Positions 1 to 14,600 of a DNA stretch of 64,000 nucleotides are shown in pieces. The stretch is taken from the NCBI GenBank assembly GCA_017163975.1, contig JAFFSR010000251.1, forward strand, positions 5,022,001-5,086,000, in the 5' to 3' direction. The position numbers and the translations under genes are program-made. The stretch comes from Anastatus disparis (lineage: Eukaryota > Arthropoda > Insecta > Hymenoptera > Eupelmidae). The stretch's first letter is position 1, and every line of letters starts with the position of its first letter. A model generated the notes under the pieces. The model was given only the letters and a program-made list of their open reading frames with translations, was not told the origin of the DNA and made no database searches.

Positions 1-3000
1 TAATAGAAAATTTATCGCCTGATAATGAAAAATAATTTTTTACGATTCTTTGCGTATTTAACATAAAAATAAAAGCGCGAAAGTTACGAACTTAATATAA
101 TCAACTTATTTAAAATTCTTGTAATTTATTTAAAAAATAAATTATTTTTTCAAATAAAAATAATTGAAATCTGCTTGTTCTGTTAATTTAATGATATTGT
201 CAATTCGGAATTACAATAGATAGTTAGTATAATGAATTTCGAACAAATTTTTATTTTACTTTTTCTTTTAAAATTACGTATTACCATAAAGATCTTTCGA
301 TCAATGATTCACATCAATAAAAATTAAATAAACACACTTGAACTAGCCCATAAAATTGAAAAAGTATGTTAGAAGATTTTAGCCTTAACGAATCATCTCA
401 ATGTCAAAATCAACATTCGCGGTACTCTTTGATTTTAACTCACATTTCCGGAAAAAAAACGTTCGTAACAATTATTTTTAAAATTCTTAAAAGGAAGCGT
501 CTTATATACCATACATATGTATACAAACGATAAGAATCTCATAGCATTGTGTGCTTAAAACTCAAGACTTTACCTTTAACTGTAAGCAAAATTCTTGTAT
601 AGATACCTACGTATATATATATATGCATGGTGGGAGGAGTAAAGGTAAAGCAGTTGGTGTTTCGTTTACCTTTTTGTAAAATACACGCGAGGCGTGTTGT
701 GTGTTAAATTATTCCGTAGATGGGATGTGTACGTATATGTCTTATGCCTATCACATAGTCTCTTTTTACTCTTCACACACAAAAAAATAAAAGAAAAAAG
801 AAGAAACGACCGAATTGGGACAACTCGAGCGTTGTGTATAGCATCCATTGCGTAAGGTACACACATATACGACCTTCAATTGTTGAATTCAATATGACAC
901 GTATTAAAATGACCGGCTACAGATGCTCAAACGAATCTTTTCTTCTTTTCTGGGCATGTTGGCTTGTTGTGGCGTGTATTAAGTATAGAGTACAATCTAC
1001 CTTATTGTCGTTGTATTTTAAATATATTTTTTTTTTTCATAAAAATGAGTCAGAATACTCGTCATTTGCTTATATTAACATCGAAAGATTTATGATGTAA
1101 GCAGAAAAATTACTATCAAAATATTGGCTGCAATATAAAATATTCTTATTTTTCTTTTTAAAATTATTGTTAAATTCTAAAGATGTAAATGGTTCTCGGG
1201 AGTATGCTAAAAGATTATTTGAAAAGAAAAGAATAATTATGATGAATGAAGTAATAATCGCGTTCAAATGAGTTTTTTTCTTTTTATGTAAAAATAGAAA
1301 TGAGACATACGAAGTTACGTAGTTTCAGCTTAAAAAATTACAAAAAAATAATTAATAATAGGAAAAACTAGCATAAGTAAAACTTTAATAAAATTTTTAA
1401 TTTCCAATTTTTAAGAAAAGCAATTATTCAAACAAAAACTTGTAAAATCAAGTTAAACTTCTGAATTACATTAAATACGTAAGCTATAATTAGGAATTTA
1501 TTAATATTAAGTCTGAATAAGAACAAATAAAGTTTTATCCGAATGAATAAAAAATTTTTATGAATCCATGTATCGTGAAATTATACCTAGTATTCAGTCA
1601 GAAAAACCATCAGCTACCACTGAATTTCTTGCTTTATTTTAAAATAAGCATTTTACATAAATTTCCTAATTAGAAAAATATAATAACTAATAATTTCAAT
1701 AGTTTCATTTTATTCAATTTAATACTAATCATACAGTTTTTTAAATCGACGGGTTGAAAGTGCGCACATTTATTAATCTTTACGTAAAAACCAGATAAGA
1801 TTGGGTCAATTGACTATTTGAAATGAGATAATCCTTGAACAAAAATTTGAAGTATAATTTTTTTTCAAAAATCGAGCGACGTTATATACAGAGTTATCTT
1901 AAAAATGTTTAAAATTTTTTTTTATTTTATCCATAAATTTATGTGTTAATAAAAAAAAGTAAGTCATAGAAAATAAAGTTAATTAAAAATTTTATTAATA
2001 TTTAAGGTTGAAGGAATGTTTGGCAAGATACATCGTTATATTTAAGCAATACGTGTTTTTGTTGTAAGTCTAATAATTGGTATTAATTTTTTTTATCGAT
2101 GCTTGAGGAAGATTCGTATCGCAAATTAAGCGTAAAAAAAATAATTTACTGTAAAATTTTGATCAAAACATATTTATTTTTCGATTTGTTAATAACCATA
2201 AAAGGATACCAATAGCTGGATCTTTTTTATTAAAGCAATTTTTGATAATTTTTTGCGAGTAAATAAATTGTTTTTTTGATAACTAGTTTTTAGAGCTTTA
2301 TCATTCAATAAAAAAAAAAACATAAAAATAAGTCTTAATCAGATGCAAAATTCAGTAGCAATCATTTTTTCGCAAATCAATATTTTGAAAATTTCCTACT
2401 TACTTTTTAGATTTTATATATTTGAATAGATCACATTTTCTTGCAGGTGATACCGTTTAATTATAATCATATATATTATTTTATACTAAAAAAGCATCCT
2501 TAAAACAGTTTATTAAAATTTTGTTACATGATAAATCCTTCAAAATAAATTGTCAATAAAACAGTGGCATCTATTCGCAAAACATGACAGAAAGTTTTAT
2601 TAAAAAAGAGCTTAATGAAACTATTGGTATTCTTTTTAAAATTGATAAAATCATATAGTTTTTTAATCTATTCTTAAACATTAAAAATTATTCTGGATTT
2701 TTTAAAAATCATTCCAAATTTATAAAATAACACTTTTTGAATGTACCAAACGAGGCAATAATGAGTGTTCTTAAAAATTGTTTTAATGAAAAAATTCAAA
2801 TATTTAGTGAATTTGATCTCTGTTTTGATCACTTTTCATTGAGTCTGGCGTGAGTTGACATTGCATTAAATATAATATGTCAAAATAAAAGTCAAATAAA
2901 ACTTATAAAAACGACAAATTCGTATATAGTGTTATCCCATGGAAATAAAAATATAGTTACCACAATCAAGTTAAACTGGAAAGTATAATAGTTTTTATGA

Positions 3001-5631
3001 GAAATAAAAAACTCGAAAAATTAAAGAAATATAAAATCTTTTGCTGGTATTTCAGCACTTGACCTCCACAAAATTCAAATTGTAACTACTTTAATTATTA
3101 TTAAATTACTTCAAACATTTTATAATAATATTGAATGAGCTTTTCAGTGGTTCGCTGTGTAGGACGATAGATTCATAATTTGAGAATCCAAGTATCGGCT
3201 TCGTTTTGATACCAATAAAAATTTTTGAGTACCAAAAAGATTTTTTTGAAATTTTAAATGTTTCTAAAACTAATTGACCAAATAAGCCACTTTCAAATTC
3301 TTTCAACATATATTAAAATACTATACCTCTGTAAAATTTCAAAACGATTAATCAAAATTTATTCGAGTTTTTAGGGAAACAAATATCTTTTATTCACATT
3401 TATTGAATATATAAAGCCAATATAGTCTTGAAAATTTAAATGAGTCTAATATTTTTTATTTTTAATAATAACCCATTCAAATTTTGTTAAGTTATGTTAT
3501 TTAAATTTGGAGTATAATAACATATATTAAAGAAGAAACATTTTCTTGCATAACAAAAGAATGATGATAACTATCTAAAAAATTCTTGCAGGTGGCGATA
3601 AAAAAATTAAAGTACTTAAATATTTTTCTAAAATTGACTATACTATTTAAAACAATTTGAAAGATAGATTTTTCAAAATTGATAAATTGATGTAAAACAA
3701 ATATGTATAAAATAAAAAAATCATGATTAAGTTGCTATCTTCTTGAAGAAAGAAAAAAAAGAATCGTGTTGCATCAAAATCAATCAATCTGTTTTCCAAA
3801 TATAAACAGATTCATCAAACTTTCATTACATAAACGTATTATACACAAACGGAAATTTTTTAAAAATAATATATTTTTATTTATAATCACTTAAAATATT
3901 GTTTATTATAACACAAATTTTTCTTTGAAGAAATCCAAAGAATCTGCAAAATATTATTGTTTGACGATTGTTTGACCAATTTTTATAATTAAATGTATAA
4001 TTGTATTCTGAAAAATCTATCTCCTCATTCAAAAAATTAATATTAATGATAATAAATCGACGAGCTACCGAAATACGGTCTCATTTCAGAAGTTATCGCA
4101 AGGTATAGCGCGTGATTTTTATCTAAAACTGAATCGTAAAAATAAGAATTTTTCAAATGTCATGGAAATATTTTTTAATTATTATTTTCATTTGTATACT
4201 TAAATAATTTCCAAAAGTGAGTCTATCGATTAAATATAGAACGCATTAAAACAATCTTTAAAATTTGACGCAGATAAAAATTAAATTATATCATAATTTT
4301 TAAAAGAATAAGTTTTGTTTTTTCATATTTTTATGTGCATCATTGTTCGTTTTAAAAAATTGATAAAAAACGTGATTTCATGTGTAAATGTGCCTTGTAT
4401 GCTTAAGGGATTGTATCTGTTAAAAGAAAGCGCCATTGCTGAACCATTCGGTTTAAAAATAAACGTTTTTCGAGTGGCACACTTAGATTTTTTATTGCAG
4501 GGGCTTTATGCCCACAGGCCATTATTCAAAATACTGTATTTGGTATCAATCGAAATTTCGCGATAGTCTCGATAAAACAAGTTATTAAATATTAAATAAC
4601 TGTAAATCATATTAGTGAATTAATTATAAGAATATGCTGAAAAAATATTCTTTTTTTTTTAAGTTAAAAATTAAAGATTAATAAGTTTGGTAGATTCGCC
4701 TATACAATTTCTCTAATTTAAGTAAAATATATCTCAATTTTTTTTGTATTAAAACTGAAAACTCACTTATTAAAAGAAAAATAAACTTTGACCTTGATTT
4801 CAAATTCTAACACGTTCTTAAATTAAAGTGCATATTTATTGTAGGTGCAATTTGTTGCGCATCGATAAACAGCATTATTTAACTAATTAACTGTAAGAAA
4901 GAAAATGGTAATAAGCAATATCGCAAGAGCACTTGAAGAAAATAGATAATGATTATATTTGAATGTTATGCAAAAAACATTGAAATTAATTGCCTCGTCA
5001 AGTGGAATCATAAAGTTTGCAATGATTTTAATGATAGCAAAGATTTTTTTGTGATAATTATATTCAAATTAATTGATATATTAACTGAGTAAATAAAAAT
5101 ATAAAAATATTTTTTTAAATATATTTACATTTTATTTAATATACCATTTCACCGTCTAATGTTATTTAACATTTTAAAATGAATCTTTTTTCGTAAAAAA
5201 TTCTTATGTAAAGTTAATAATTGGCACAAAACTCTTTTGAGAGTTAAAATTTTTATGAATGCTTGCATCAAGTCGAAAAGGTCCATTTTGTGCAACAAAA
5301 GGCAGAATTGAAAAAAGCTCAGTTTGTATCGAAAAGCTTATTTAATTTATTCATAACTTTAATCGTGAGACTGTAAATATTTATAAATTATAAATATATG
5401 ATTCATCCACTTCAATTCAAACTGCAGAAACAACAGAAATATAAATAGTAAATTAAAAAAAAAGTATTAAATTATTAGAAGTGAGTAAGACCCTAAAACA
5501 AGTAAAAATATACAATAAAAGTTTTATAATTTGTTTAAACAATTATTATTCTTTAGTGGTTTAATTTAATTTTTTTTAAAGCTTTATCTATATTTGAACG
5601 GAATTTATATTTTTATTATTTTAATATTTAG
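1..5631. other. AT-rich non-coding DNA upstream of the giant SAXO-like gene
   Basis: No convincing coding exon is visible in this 5.6 kb. Open frames are short, low in complexity and lack splice context. The stretch from about 480 to 960 is less AT-rich than its surroundings and could hold the promoter or a 5' untranslated exon of the downstream gene, but I see no diagnostic element. A possible decayed SINE head lies near 3140-3200. The translated frame at 4315-4566 has no recognisable domain and is not called as a gene. Confidence 0.6.
3140..3200 (+). repeat. possible decayed tRNA-derived SINE head
   Basis: The words CAGTGG, a degenerate box A, GATTCATAAT, a degenerate box B and ATCGGC occur in the same order and at about the same spacing as in the clear SINE copies elsewhere in the window. 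Several positions are diverged and no tail is recognisable, so this is a weak call. Confidence 0.35.
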
Positions 5632-8600
5632 CAAAATGTGGATGAAAAGACGACATCTAGTATGGTAACGCAAGATGTTATTAATAACGAGCATTATGAG
5701 CAAATTAACAGCGTATCGAGTACACAAAAACCATCCACACAATCGCCAACGCGTTATTCACCCGATCGCCCTGAGCAAGTACGTGCCATACCACACCTCA
5801 GAGAAGATAGTAAGACTAAAATTGTATCAACATCAACGGGAAAGAAGTCAAAATCGCCGAAAGATGATCCGACACCAAAACCTACGCAAAGACGGTAAAG
5901 TTGCATCTTGTTACTATTCAAATTTTTGTTTTTACATTTAATTAACCGAGAAAAGGGGCAATGCTGGCAGTGAGGGGAAAAGCGGGCATTTTATCATATA
6001 TGATTTTATAATTTTTTATATATTTTTATGTATGTATAATAATTATTTTATGAACTTTTGTCAATAATTTACAAAAAATTATTGTTATACATAAATAAAA
6101 GTATATAAATTATAAAATTATACATGGAAAAATGCCCGTTTTGCTCTTTTTTATGATAATATTTTTGGGAAAAAATGTACATTTAACAAATTATATTTTA
6201 TATATATATTAGTATACACAAATATTAAAAAGTAAAAAAACATTGGTATGATAAAATTAATTAAGATTTACTTACCTTGAAATTTATTATATACAATTAT
6301 TGTAACAATTGTGTTAACTATTAATTATAATAATTTTACATTGCAATAATATTACATTTATACTTTTGACTAACAGACCATCGGATGGTAAAATTACCCC
6401 AAAACCAAAGGATAGTAGCGAAACTCCAAAATGGCAACCAGACGCTACATCAACTCCACAAGAAAAAAGTACGAAAAAAATTGTTCCAAGTGATAAAAGC
6501 CTTCCTCTTGTTACCCCAGAAATTTCATCGAAGATTCCTGCAAAAGAACAATGTATTTGTGAACTTTGCACATGTGGGTGAGTAACTTTTATTTAAATTA
6601 ATATATAAATATACAATCATATTCATTGCATACTTTCTATATACATCCATTGCTTTAGATAATTTACTACATATAATTTAAATTATTAAAAGGAAAATAT
6701 TCCTAAAATTTTTATTTACAGACGTCATCGATGCCCACATAATGATTTCCAAGAGCATATAGAAATTCCACACGAACCGCTGATTGCAGTTAGTTCTTAC
6801 AAACAAGAATATGATGAAAAACGTGTAGATCGTCAAACTAAGTATTATCATGAAGATCATTTGCGTATGGAAGGAGAATTTATTGGCGAACGTCGGAGCG
6901 ATTTTGTAGTGACTCGAGGTGATCGAGCCCCTATCAAAAAGCCCGAAGATCACTTAAAACCAGAGGGTGATTTTATCGGTCGTCCTCGAGAAGAGGCACC
7001 AAAATTCGGTGAACGTGCACCAGTTAAAAAACCCCGAGATAATTTGAGACCTGAAGGCGAATTTGAAAGTACATATATATTTTTATATCTCAAAAATTTT
7101 TTCCTATTGAATCAAGTTTTTGGTTAATTTTTATTTTATTATTTTAGGTGTTACGACTACAGAGTTGGTCTTCACTGGTATTTCTGGTGAAAGACCAAAA
7201 GCTGAGCGTCGTAATACTTACACTAAAGTTGAGGGGGACTTTGTAGATGAGACGACTTCAAAAACTGAATACGTTGATCATCGTACCGTACAGAGAGCTG
7301 ACATTATTCGAAGATCTGATAATCTTATTGTTGGGGAGGGTGAATTTGTGGTAAGATAGTAGAAAAACATATTTATACATTTCATTTAATTACGCAAATA
7401 ACATTTATTTAATCTTACCCTAGCGGAAAAAAATTATGAAAGTAAATAAATATTTCTGAAAGAAAGTGAAACATACCGAAAATTTTTGTGGGAATTTGGA
7501 CAAAACAATTGGTATGTTTCAATTTTTTTTAAATTCTTACAAACTTTCAGAATGTCTCATTTTGTTTCATTTTCTATTTGACGAAAAAAGAAATCAGCTA
7601 TATTATGAAAGTTTTAGTTTGTTTCCGTTTGTCTTGATCTATTTTTATTTCTCTCAAATTGTTTCAATTTCTTTCACTTTTTTTCATTTAGTTTCTGTTT
7701 GTTTCATTTTCTTTCATTTTTTTTCAAATTATTTCAGTTTCTTTCGCTTTCTATCGTTTTTTTGGAAAAAAATGAAAGAAAATGAAACAAACTGAAATAC
7801 TCTGAGTGTTTTGTCCAAATATTTAAATAAAACATCTTAAATCATTCTAAAAGTTATTGCAAGAATCTGAAAAAATCGAAACAAACTGAAACATTTTGAA
7901 AATTTTTGTAAGAATTTGGACATTTTTTCCGCTAGGGTAATTATTTAAATTACATTTTTGCTAAGATTATAATAATTTTAGGGTACCTCACACATCAAAG
8001 AAGATTATCATACTTACGATATTATGCCTCAAAGACCTGTAAGACCTGTTGATTTGGATGAAAGTCATTTTTATGAGAGAACCAATGTTCATAAGCATAA
8101 TTTAACTACAACGCATGAAGAGTATCATCAGTTTGATCAAACAGATTATCACAATACTAATATTACAAGACACAATGATAATTTAAGATTAGAGGGTACT
8201 TTTGAGACTTCCTCAAAATCAAAAGATGATTACGTTCATATGCTAACAGAACGGCCAGAACCATTAAAGCCAAAAGATAACCTAAAACCAGAAGGAGATT
8301 TCGAAAAACGTCGTCCTGAAGAATATAAACCAGCTGAGAGACCAACTCCTAAAAAGCCGCAGGATCATCTTTATCCTGAAGGAGATTTCGAAAAACGTCG
8401 TCCTGAAGAATATAAACCAGCTGAGAGGCTAACACCTAAAAAGCCGCAAGATAATCTTTATCCTGAAGGAGACTTTGAAAAACGTCGTCCTGAAGAATAT
8501 AAACCAGCTGAGAGACCAACTCCTAAAAAGCCGCAGGATCATCTTTATCCTGAAGGAGATTTCGAAAAACGTCGTCCTGAAGAATATAAACCAGCTGAGA

Positions 8601-11600
8601 GGCCAACACCTAAAAAGCCGCAAGATAATCTTTACCCTGAAGGAGATTTTGAAAAACGTCGCCCTAAAGAATATAAACCAGCTGAAAGACCAACACTTAA
8701 AAAGCCGCAAGACAATCTTTATCCTGAGGGTGATTTTGAAAAACGACGCCCTGAAGAATACAAACCAACAGAAAGACCAATCGCTAGAATACCACAAGAT
8801 AATCTTCGTCCTGAAGGAGACTTTGTGAAACGTAAACCAGAAGAATTTAAACCTGCGGAAAGGCCAGTTGCTAAAAAGCCTAAAGATAATTTACAACCAG
8901 AAGGACCTTTTGAGGGACGCCCAAAAGATGATTTCACGATCGTTCGTGGTGAAAGAGTAGATGTTATAAGACGTACAGATAATTTAAGAATGGAAGGTGA
9001 TTTTGAAATATCAAGGACAAGAGATGATTACACAGACTTCGTTATCAGGGAACATACTGAAGTTACAAAATATCAAGACAACCTTCGTATGGAAGGAGAA
9101 TTTATTGATTCACGATCTCGTGATGATTACAAAATTGTCAGAGGAGAGCGTGTTGATATAGTCAGACATGAAGATCATTTATATCCTGAAGGTCCATTTA
9201 TAGGTAGACCAAAAGATGATTTTACTCCGAAAAAAACCGAACGACCACAAATAAAGAAACCAGAGGATAATCTTAAACCAGAAGGAGAATTCGAGAGAAC
9301 AGAAAAAATTGTAATTCAACCAACACCCAGACGTTCACCTATTAAACATACAGATAATTTAAAACCAGAAGGAGAGTTCGAAAAACGTCAACCTGAAGAA
9401 TATAGACCAGCAGAAAGACCAGTTCCAAGAAAGCCACAAGACAATCTCTATCCAGAAGGAGAATTTGATCGACATCCTAAACCTCAAGCTCCGATTAAAG
9501 GTGAAAGAGCTGATATAAAAAGACCGCAAGATAATTTGAAACCAGAAGGAGAATTTGATAAACGTAGGCCAGAGGAATTTAAACCTGCTGAACGACCCAC
9601 ACCAAAAAGACCGCATGATAATTTATATCCGGAAGGCGAATTTGAAAAGCGTCCAAAACAAAAAACACCAACCAAAGGTGAAAGAGCAGATATAAAAAGA
9701 CCACAAGACAATTTAAGACCAGAGGGAGAATTCACAAAACGTAAGCCTGATGAATATAAACCTGCTGAACGGTCTCTTCCTAAAAAACCTCAAGATAATT
9801 TGTACCCAGAAGGTGATTTTGAACGAAGGCCTAAAGAAAAAGTCCCTGTTCAAGGAGAAAGAGCAGATATTAAAAAGCCAAAAGACAATTTGAAACCTGA
9901 AGGTGAGTTTGAAAGACCAAAACCTACTGAATATAAACCAGCTGAACGCCCAACAGCCAAGAAACCTCAGGATAATTTATATCCCGAAGGCGAGTTCGAA
10001 AAGCGCCCAAAAGAAATTATACCTACCAAAGGCGATCGGGCTGATATTAAAAAGCCACAAGATAATTTATATCCAGAGGGTGAGTTTGAAAAACGTAAAC
10101 CAGAAGAATATAAACCTGCAGAACGACCGCTTCCAAAAAGACCTCATGATAATTTATATCCAGAAGGCGATTTTGAAAAACGTCCAAAAGAAAAAATACC
10201 TATCAAGGGTGAAAGGGCTGATGTTAAAAGACCCAAAGATAATCTAAAACCGGAAGGTAAGTTCGAAGTCCCTGAGAAAGCACCAATAGGTCCAGGAGAA
10301 AGAAGATCGCCAATAAAACATCAGGACAATTTAAAACCTGAAGGTGAATTTGAAAGACCGGAGCCCAAAGAATTTAAACCAGCTGAGCGACCAACGCAAA
10401 AGCGACCACAAGATAACTTATATCCAGAAGGAGAGTTTGAAAAACGCCCCCAACAGAAGGCCCCCACAAAAGGAGAAAGAGCAGACATAAAAAAACCAAA
10501 AGACCATCTGAGACCAGAGGGGCCATTTGAAGGTCGTCCTAAAGATGATTACAAACCTACACGTGGTGAAAGAGCAGAAATTATAAAGCATACAGATAAT
10601 CTTCATATGGAAGGAGATATAGAAATAATAACTTCTCGAAATGATTACACTGACTTTATCGTACGTGAACGCACAGAAGTTACTAAATACCAAGATAATC
10701 TTCGTGTAGAAGGTGAATTTATAGATACAAGGACTCGAGATGATTACAAGATTGTTAAAGGTGATCGAGTGGAAATCGTTAGACATGAAGATAATTTGCG
10801 ACCAGAAGGACCATTTGAAGGAAGACCTAAAGATGACTTTTCCCCTAAAAGAGTCGAAAGACCGCAGATGAAAAAACCAGAAGATAATTTAAGACCTGAA
10901 GGTGAATTCGAAAGACCAAAACATGAAGAATTTATCCCTGCTGAGAGGCCGAAACAAAAGAAACCACAAGACAATTTATATCCAGAAGGTGAATTTGAAA
11001 GACCAAAACATGAAGAATTTAAACCAGCCGAAAGACCCAAACAAAAGAGACCGCAAGACAACCTATATCCAGAAGGAGAATTTGAGAGGCGTCCAAAAGA
11101 GAAAGTACCTACAAAAGGAGAAAGAGCCGATATTAAAAAGCCCAAAGACAATCTTAGACAAGAAGGTGAAATTGAGGTACCAGAAAAGAAACCGATTGGT
11201 CCAGCTGAACGACGCTCACCGATTAAGCATCCAGATAATTTGCATCCGGAAGGTGAATTCGAAAGGCCAAAGCATGCGGAATTTAAGCCTGCTGAAAGAC
11301 CTATACAAAAAAAACCGCAAGATAATTTATATCCCGAAGGTGAATTTGAAAGACCAAGACACGAAGAATTTAAACCAGCTGAGAGGCCTAAGCAGAAGAA
11401 GCCTCAGGATAACCTGCACCCCGAAGGAGAGTTTGAACGACCGAAACATACTGAATTCCGACCTGCCGAAAGACCACAACAGAAAAAACCACAAGATAAT
11501 TTATATCCTGAAGGTGAATTTGAAAGGCCAAAACATACTGAATTTAAACCTGCTGAAAGACCTAAACAAAAGAAACCTCAAGACAACTTATATCCAGAGG

Positions 11601-14600
11601 GTGAATTCGAAAAGCGTCCAAAAGAAAAAGTACCTATCAAGGGTGAAAGGGCTGATGTTAAGAGACCCAAAGATAATCTAAAACCGGAAGGTAAGTTCGA
11701 AGTCCCTGAGAAAGCACCGATAGCTCCAGGAGAAAGAAGATCGCCAATAAAACATCAGGACAATTTAAAACCTGAAGGTGAATTTGAAAGACCGAAGCCC
11801 AAAGAATTTAAACCAGCTGAGCGACCAACGCAAAAGCGACCACAAGATAACTTATATCCAGAAGGAGAGTTTGAGAAACGCCCTCAAGAGAAAGCTCCTA
11901 CAAAAGGAGAAAGAGCAGACGTAAAAAAACCAAAAGACCATCTGAAACCAGAGGGACCGTTCGAAGGTCGTCCTAAAGATGATTACAAACCTACACGTGG
12001 TGAAAGAGCAGAAATTATAAAGCATACAGATAATCTTCATATGGAAGGAGATATAGAAATAATAACTTCTCGAAATGATTACACTGACTTTATCGTACGC
12101 GAACGCACAGAAGTCACTAAATACCAAGATAATCTTCGTGTAGAAGGGGAATTCATAGATATGAGGACTCGAGATGATTACAAGGTTGTTAAAGGTGAAC
12201 GGGTAGAAATCGTAAGGCATGAAGATAATTTGCGACCTGAAGGGCCGTTTGAAGGAAGACCAAAGGATGACTTTTCCCCTAAAAGAGCTGTGAGGCCACA
12301 GATAAAGAAACCAGAAGATAATTTAAGACCTGAAGGTGAATTTGAAGTCCCTGACAAATCTCCTATTGGTCCAGGTGAAAGGCGCTCTCCAATTAAGCAT
12401 CCTGATAACTTGAGACCTGAAGGAGAATTTGAAAGGCCGAAACCTAAAGAGTTTAGACCTGCTGAAAGGCCTAAGCAGAAAAAGCCCCAAGATAATCTGC
12501 ATCCCGAAGGACAATTCGAACGACCCAAACCTGAAGAGTTTAGGCCTGCAGAAAGACCAAAACAAAAAAAGCCTCAGGATAATCTATTCCCCGAAGGAGA
12601 ATTTGAACGGCCAACACATGCAGAATTCAAACCTGCCGAAAGACCTATACAAAAGAAACCACAAGATAACTTATATCCAGAAGGGGAGTTTGAGAAGCGT
12701 CCGAAAGAGAAAGTACCAACTAAAGGAGATAGGGCTGATATTAAAAAGCCAAAAGATAATCTTAAACCGGAAGGAAAAATTGAGGTACCAGAGAAGAAAC
12801 CTATTAGTCCAGCAGAACGACGCTCACCGATTAAACATCCAGATAATTTGTATCCAGAAGGTGAATTTGAAAGGCCCATACATGAAGAATTCAAACCAAC
12901 AGAAAGACCTAAGCAGAAAAGACCTCAAGATAACCTGCATCCAGAAGGAGAGTTTGAACGACCAAAACATGCGGAATTCCAACCTTCTGAAAGACCGAAA
13001 CAGAGAAAACCTCAAGATAATTTGTATCCAGAAGGTGAATTTGAAAGGCCAATACATAAAGAATTTAAACCAGCAGAAAGACCTGAGCAGAAAAGGCCTC
13101 AGGATAATCTGCATCCTGAAGGAGAGTTTGAACGACCAAAACATGTAGAATTCCAACCTGCTGAAAGACCTAAACAACGAAAACCACAAGATAATTTGTA
13201 TCCAGAAGGTGAATTTGAAAGGCCAATACATGAAGAATTTAAACCAGCAGAAAGACCTAAGCAGAAAAAACCTCAGGATAATTTGCATCCTGAAGGAGAC
13301 TTTGAACGACCAAAACATACTGAGTTCAAACCTGCTGAAAGACCTAAGCAGAAAAGGCCTCAGGATAATCTGCATCCTGAAGGGGAGTTTGAAAGACCAA
13401 AACCGACTGAATTCAAACCAGCTGAAAGACCTAAACAAAAGAAACCTCAAGACAATTTGTATCCAGAAGGTGAATTTGAAAGGCCGATACATGAAGAATT
13501 TAAACCAGCAGAAAGGCCTGAGCAGAAAAGGCCTCAGGATAATCTGCATCCTGAAGGAGAGTTTGAACGACCAAAACATACTGAGTTCCAACCTGCTGAA
13601 AGACCTAAGCAGAAAAGACCTCAGGATAATCTGCATCCTGAAGGAGAGTTTGAACGACCAAAACATGCAGAATTCCAACCTGCTGAAAGACCTACACCGA
13701 GAAAACCTCAAGATAATTTGTATCCTGAAGGTGAATTTGAAAGGCCAATACATGAAGAATTTAAACCAGCAGAAAGACCTGAGCAAAAAAGACCTCAGGA
13801 TAATCTGCATCCTGAAGGAGACTTTGAACGACCAAAACATACTGAGTTCAAACCTGCTGAAAGACCTAAGCAGAAAAGGCCTCAGGATAATCTGCATCCT
13901 GAAGGGGAGTTTGAAAGACCAAAACCGACTGAATTCAAACCAGCTGAAAGACCTAAACAAAAGAAACCTCAAGACAATTTGTATCCAGAAGGTGAATTTG
14001 AAAGGCCGATACATGAAGAATTTAAACCAGCAGAAAGAACTAAGCAGAAAAGGCCTCAGGATAATCTGCATCCTGAGGGAGAGTTTGAACGACCAAAACA
14101 TACTGAATTCAAACCTGCGGAAAGACCTAAACAAAAGAAACCTCAAGACAACTTATATCCAGAAGGGGAGTTTGAAAAGCGTCCAAAAGAGAAAGTACCA
14201 ACAAAAGGAGATAGGGCCGAGGTTAAAAAACCGATGGATAACCTTAAACCGGAAGGTAAGTTCGAAGTCCCTGAGAAAGCACCGATAGGTCCAGGAGAAA
14301 GAAGATCGCCAATAAAACATCAGGACAATTTAAAACCTGAAGGTGAATTTGAAAGACCGAAGCCCAAAGAATTTAAACCAGCTGATCGACCTAGGCAAAT
14401 AAGACCACAAGATAACTTACATCCAGAAGGTGAATTTGTGAAACGTCCTCAAGAAGAAGCTCCTAAAAAAGGTGATAGAGCAGACGTGAAAAAACCCAAA
14501 GATCACCTGAAACCAGAGGGGCCATTCGAAGGTCGTCCTAAAGATGATTATAAACCTACACGCGGTGAAAGAGCTGAAATTGTTAAACATACAGATAACC

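Noticed and set aside
4315..4566. 83-residue frame in the 5' region
   Set aside because: No recognisable domain, no splice context, AT-rich surroundings; a chance frame cannot be excluded.
12824..14146. 440-residue minus-strand open frame (Phe/Arg-rich) inside the giant exon, and many similar antisense or frame-shifted frames between 8160 and 18600
   Set aside because: They are mirror frames of the coding repeat: codon bias of the sense unit keeps stops out of the other frames. They have no start context, no splice signals and no domain.
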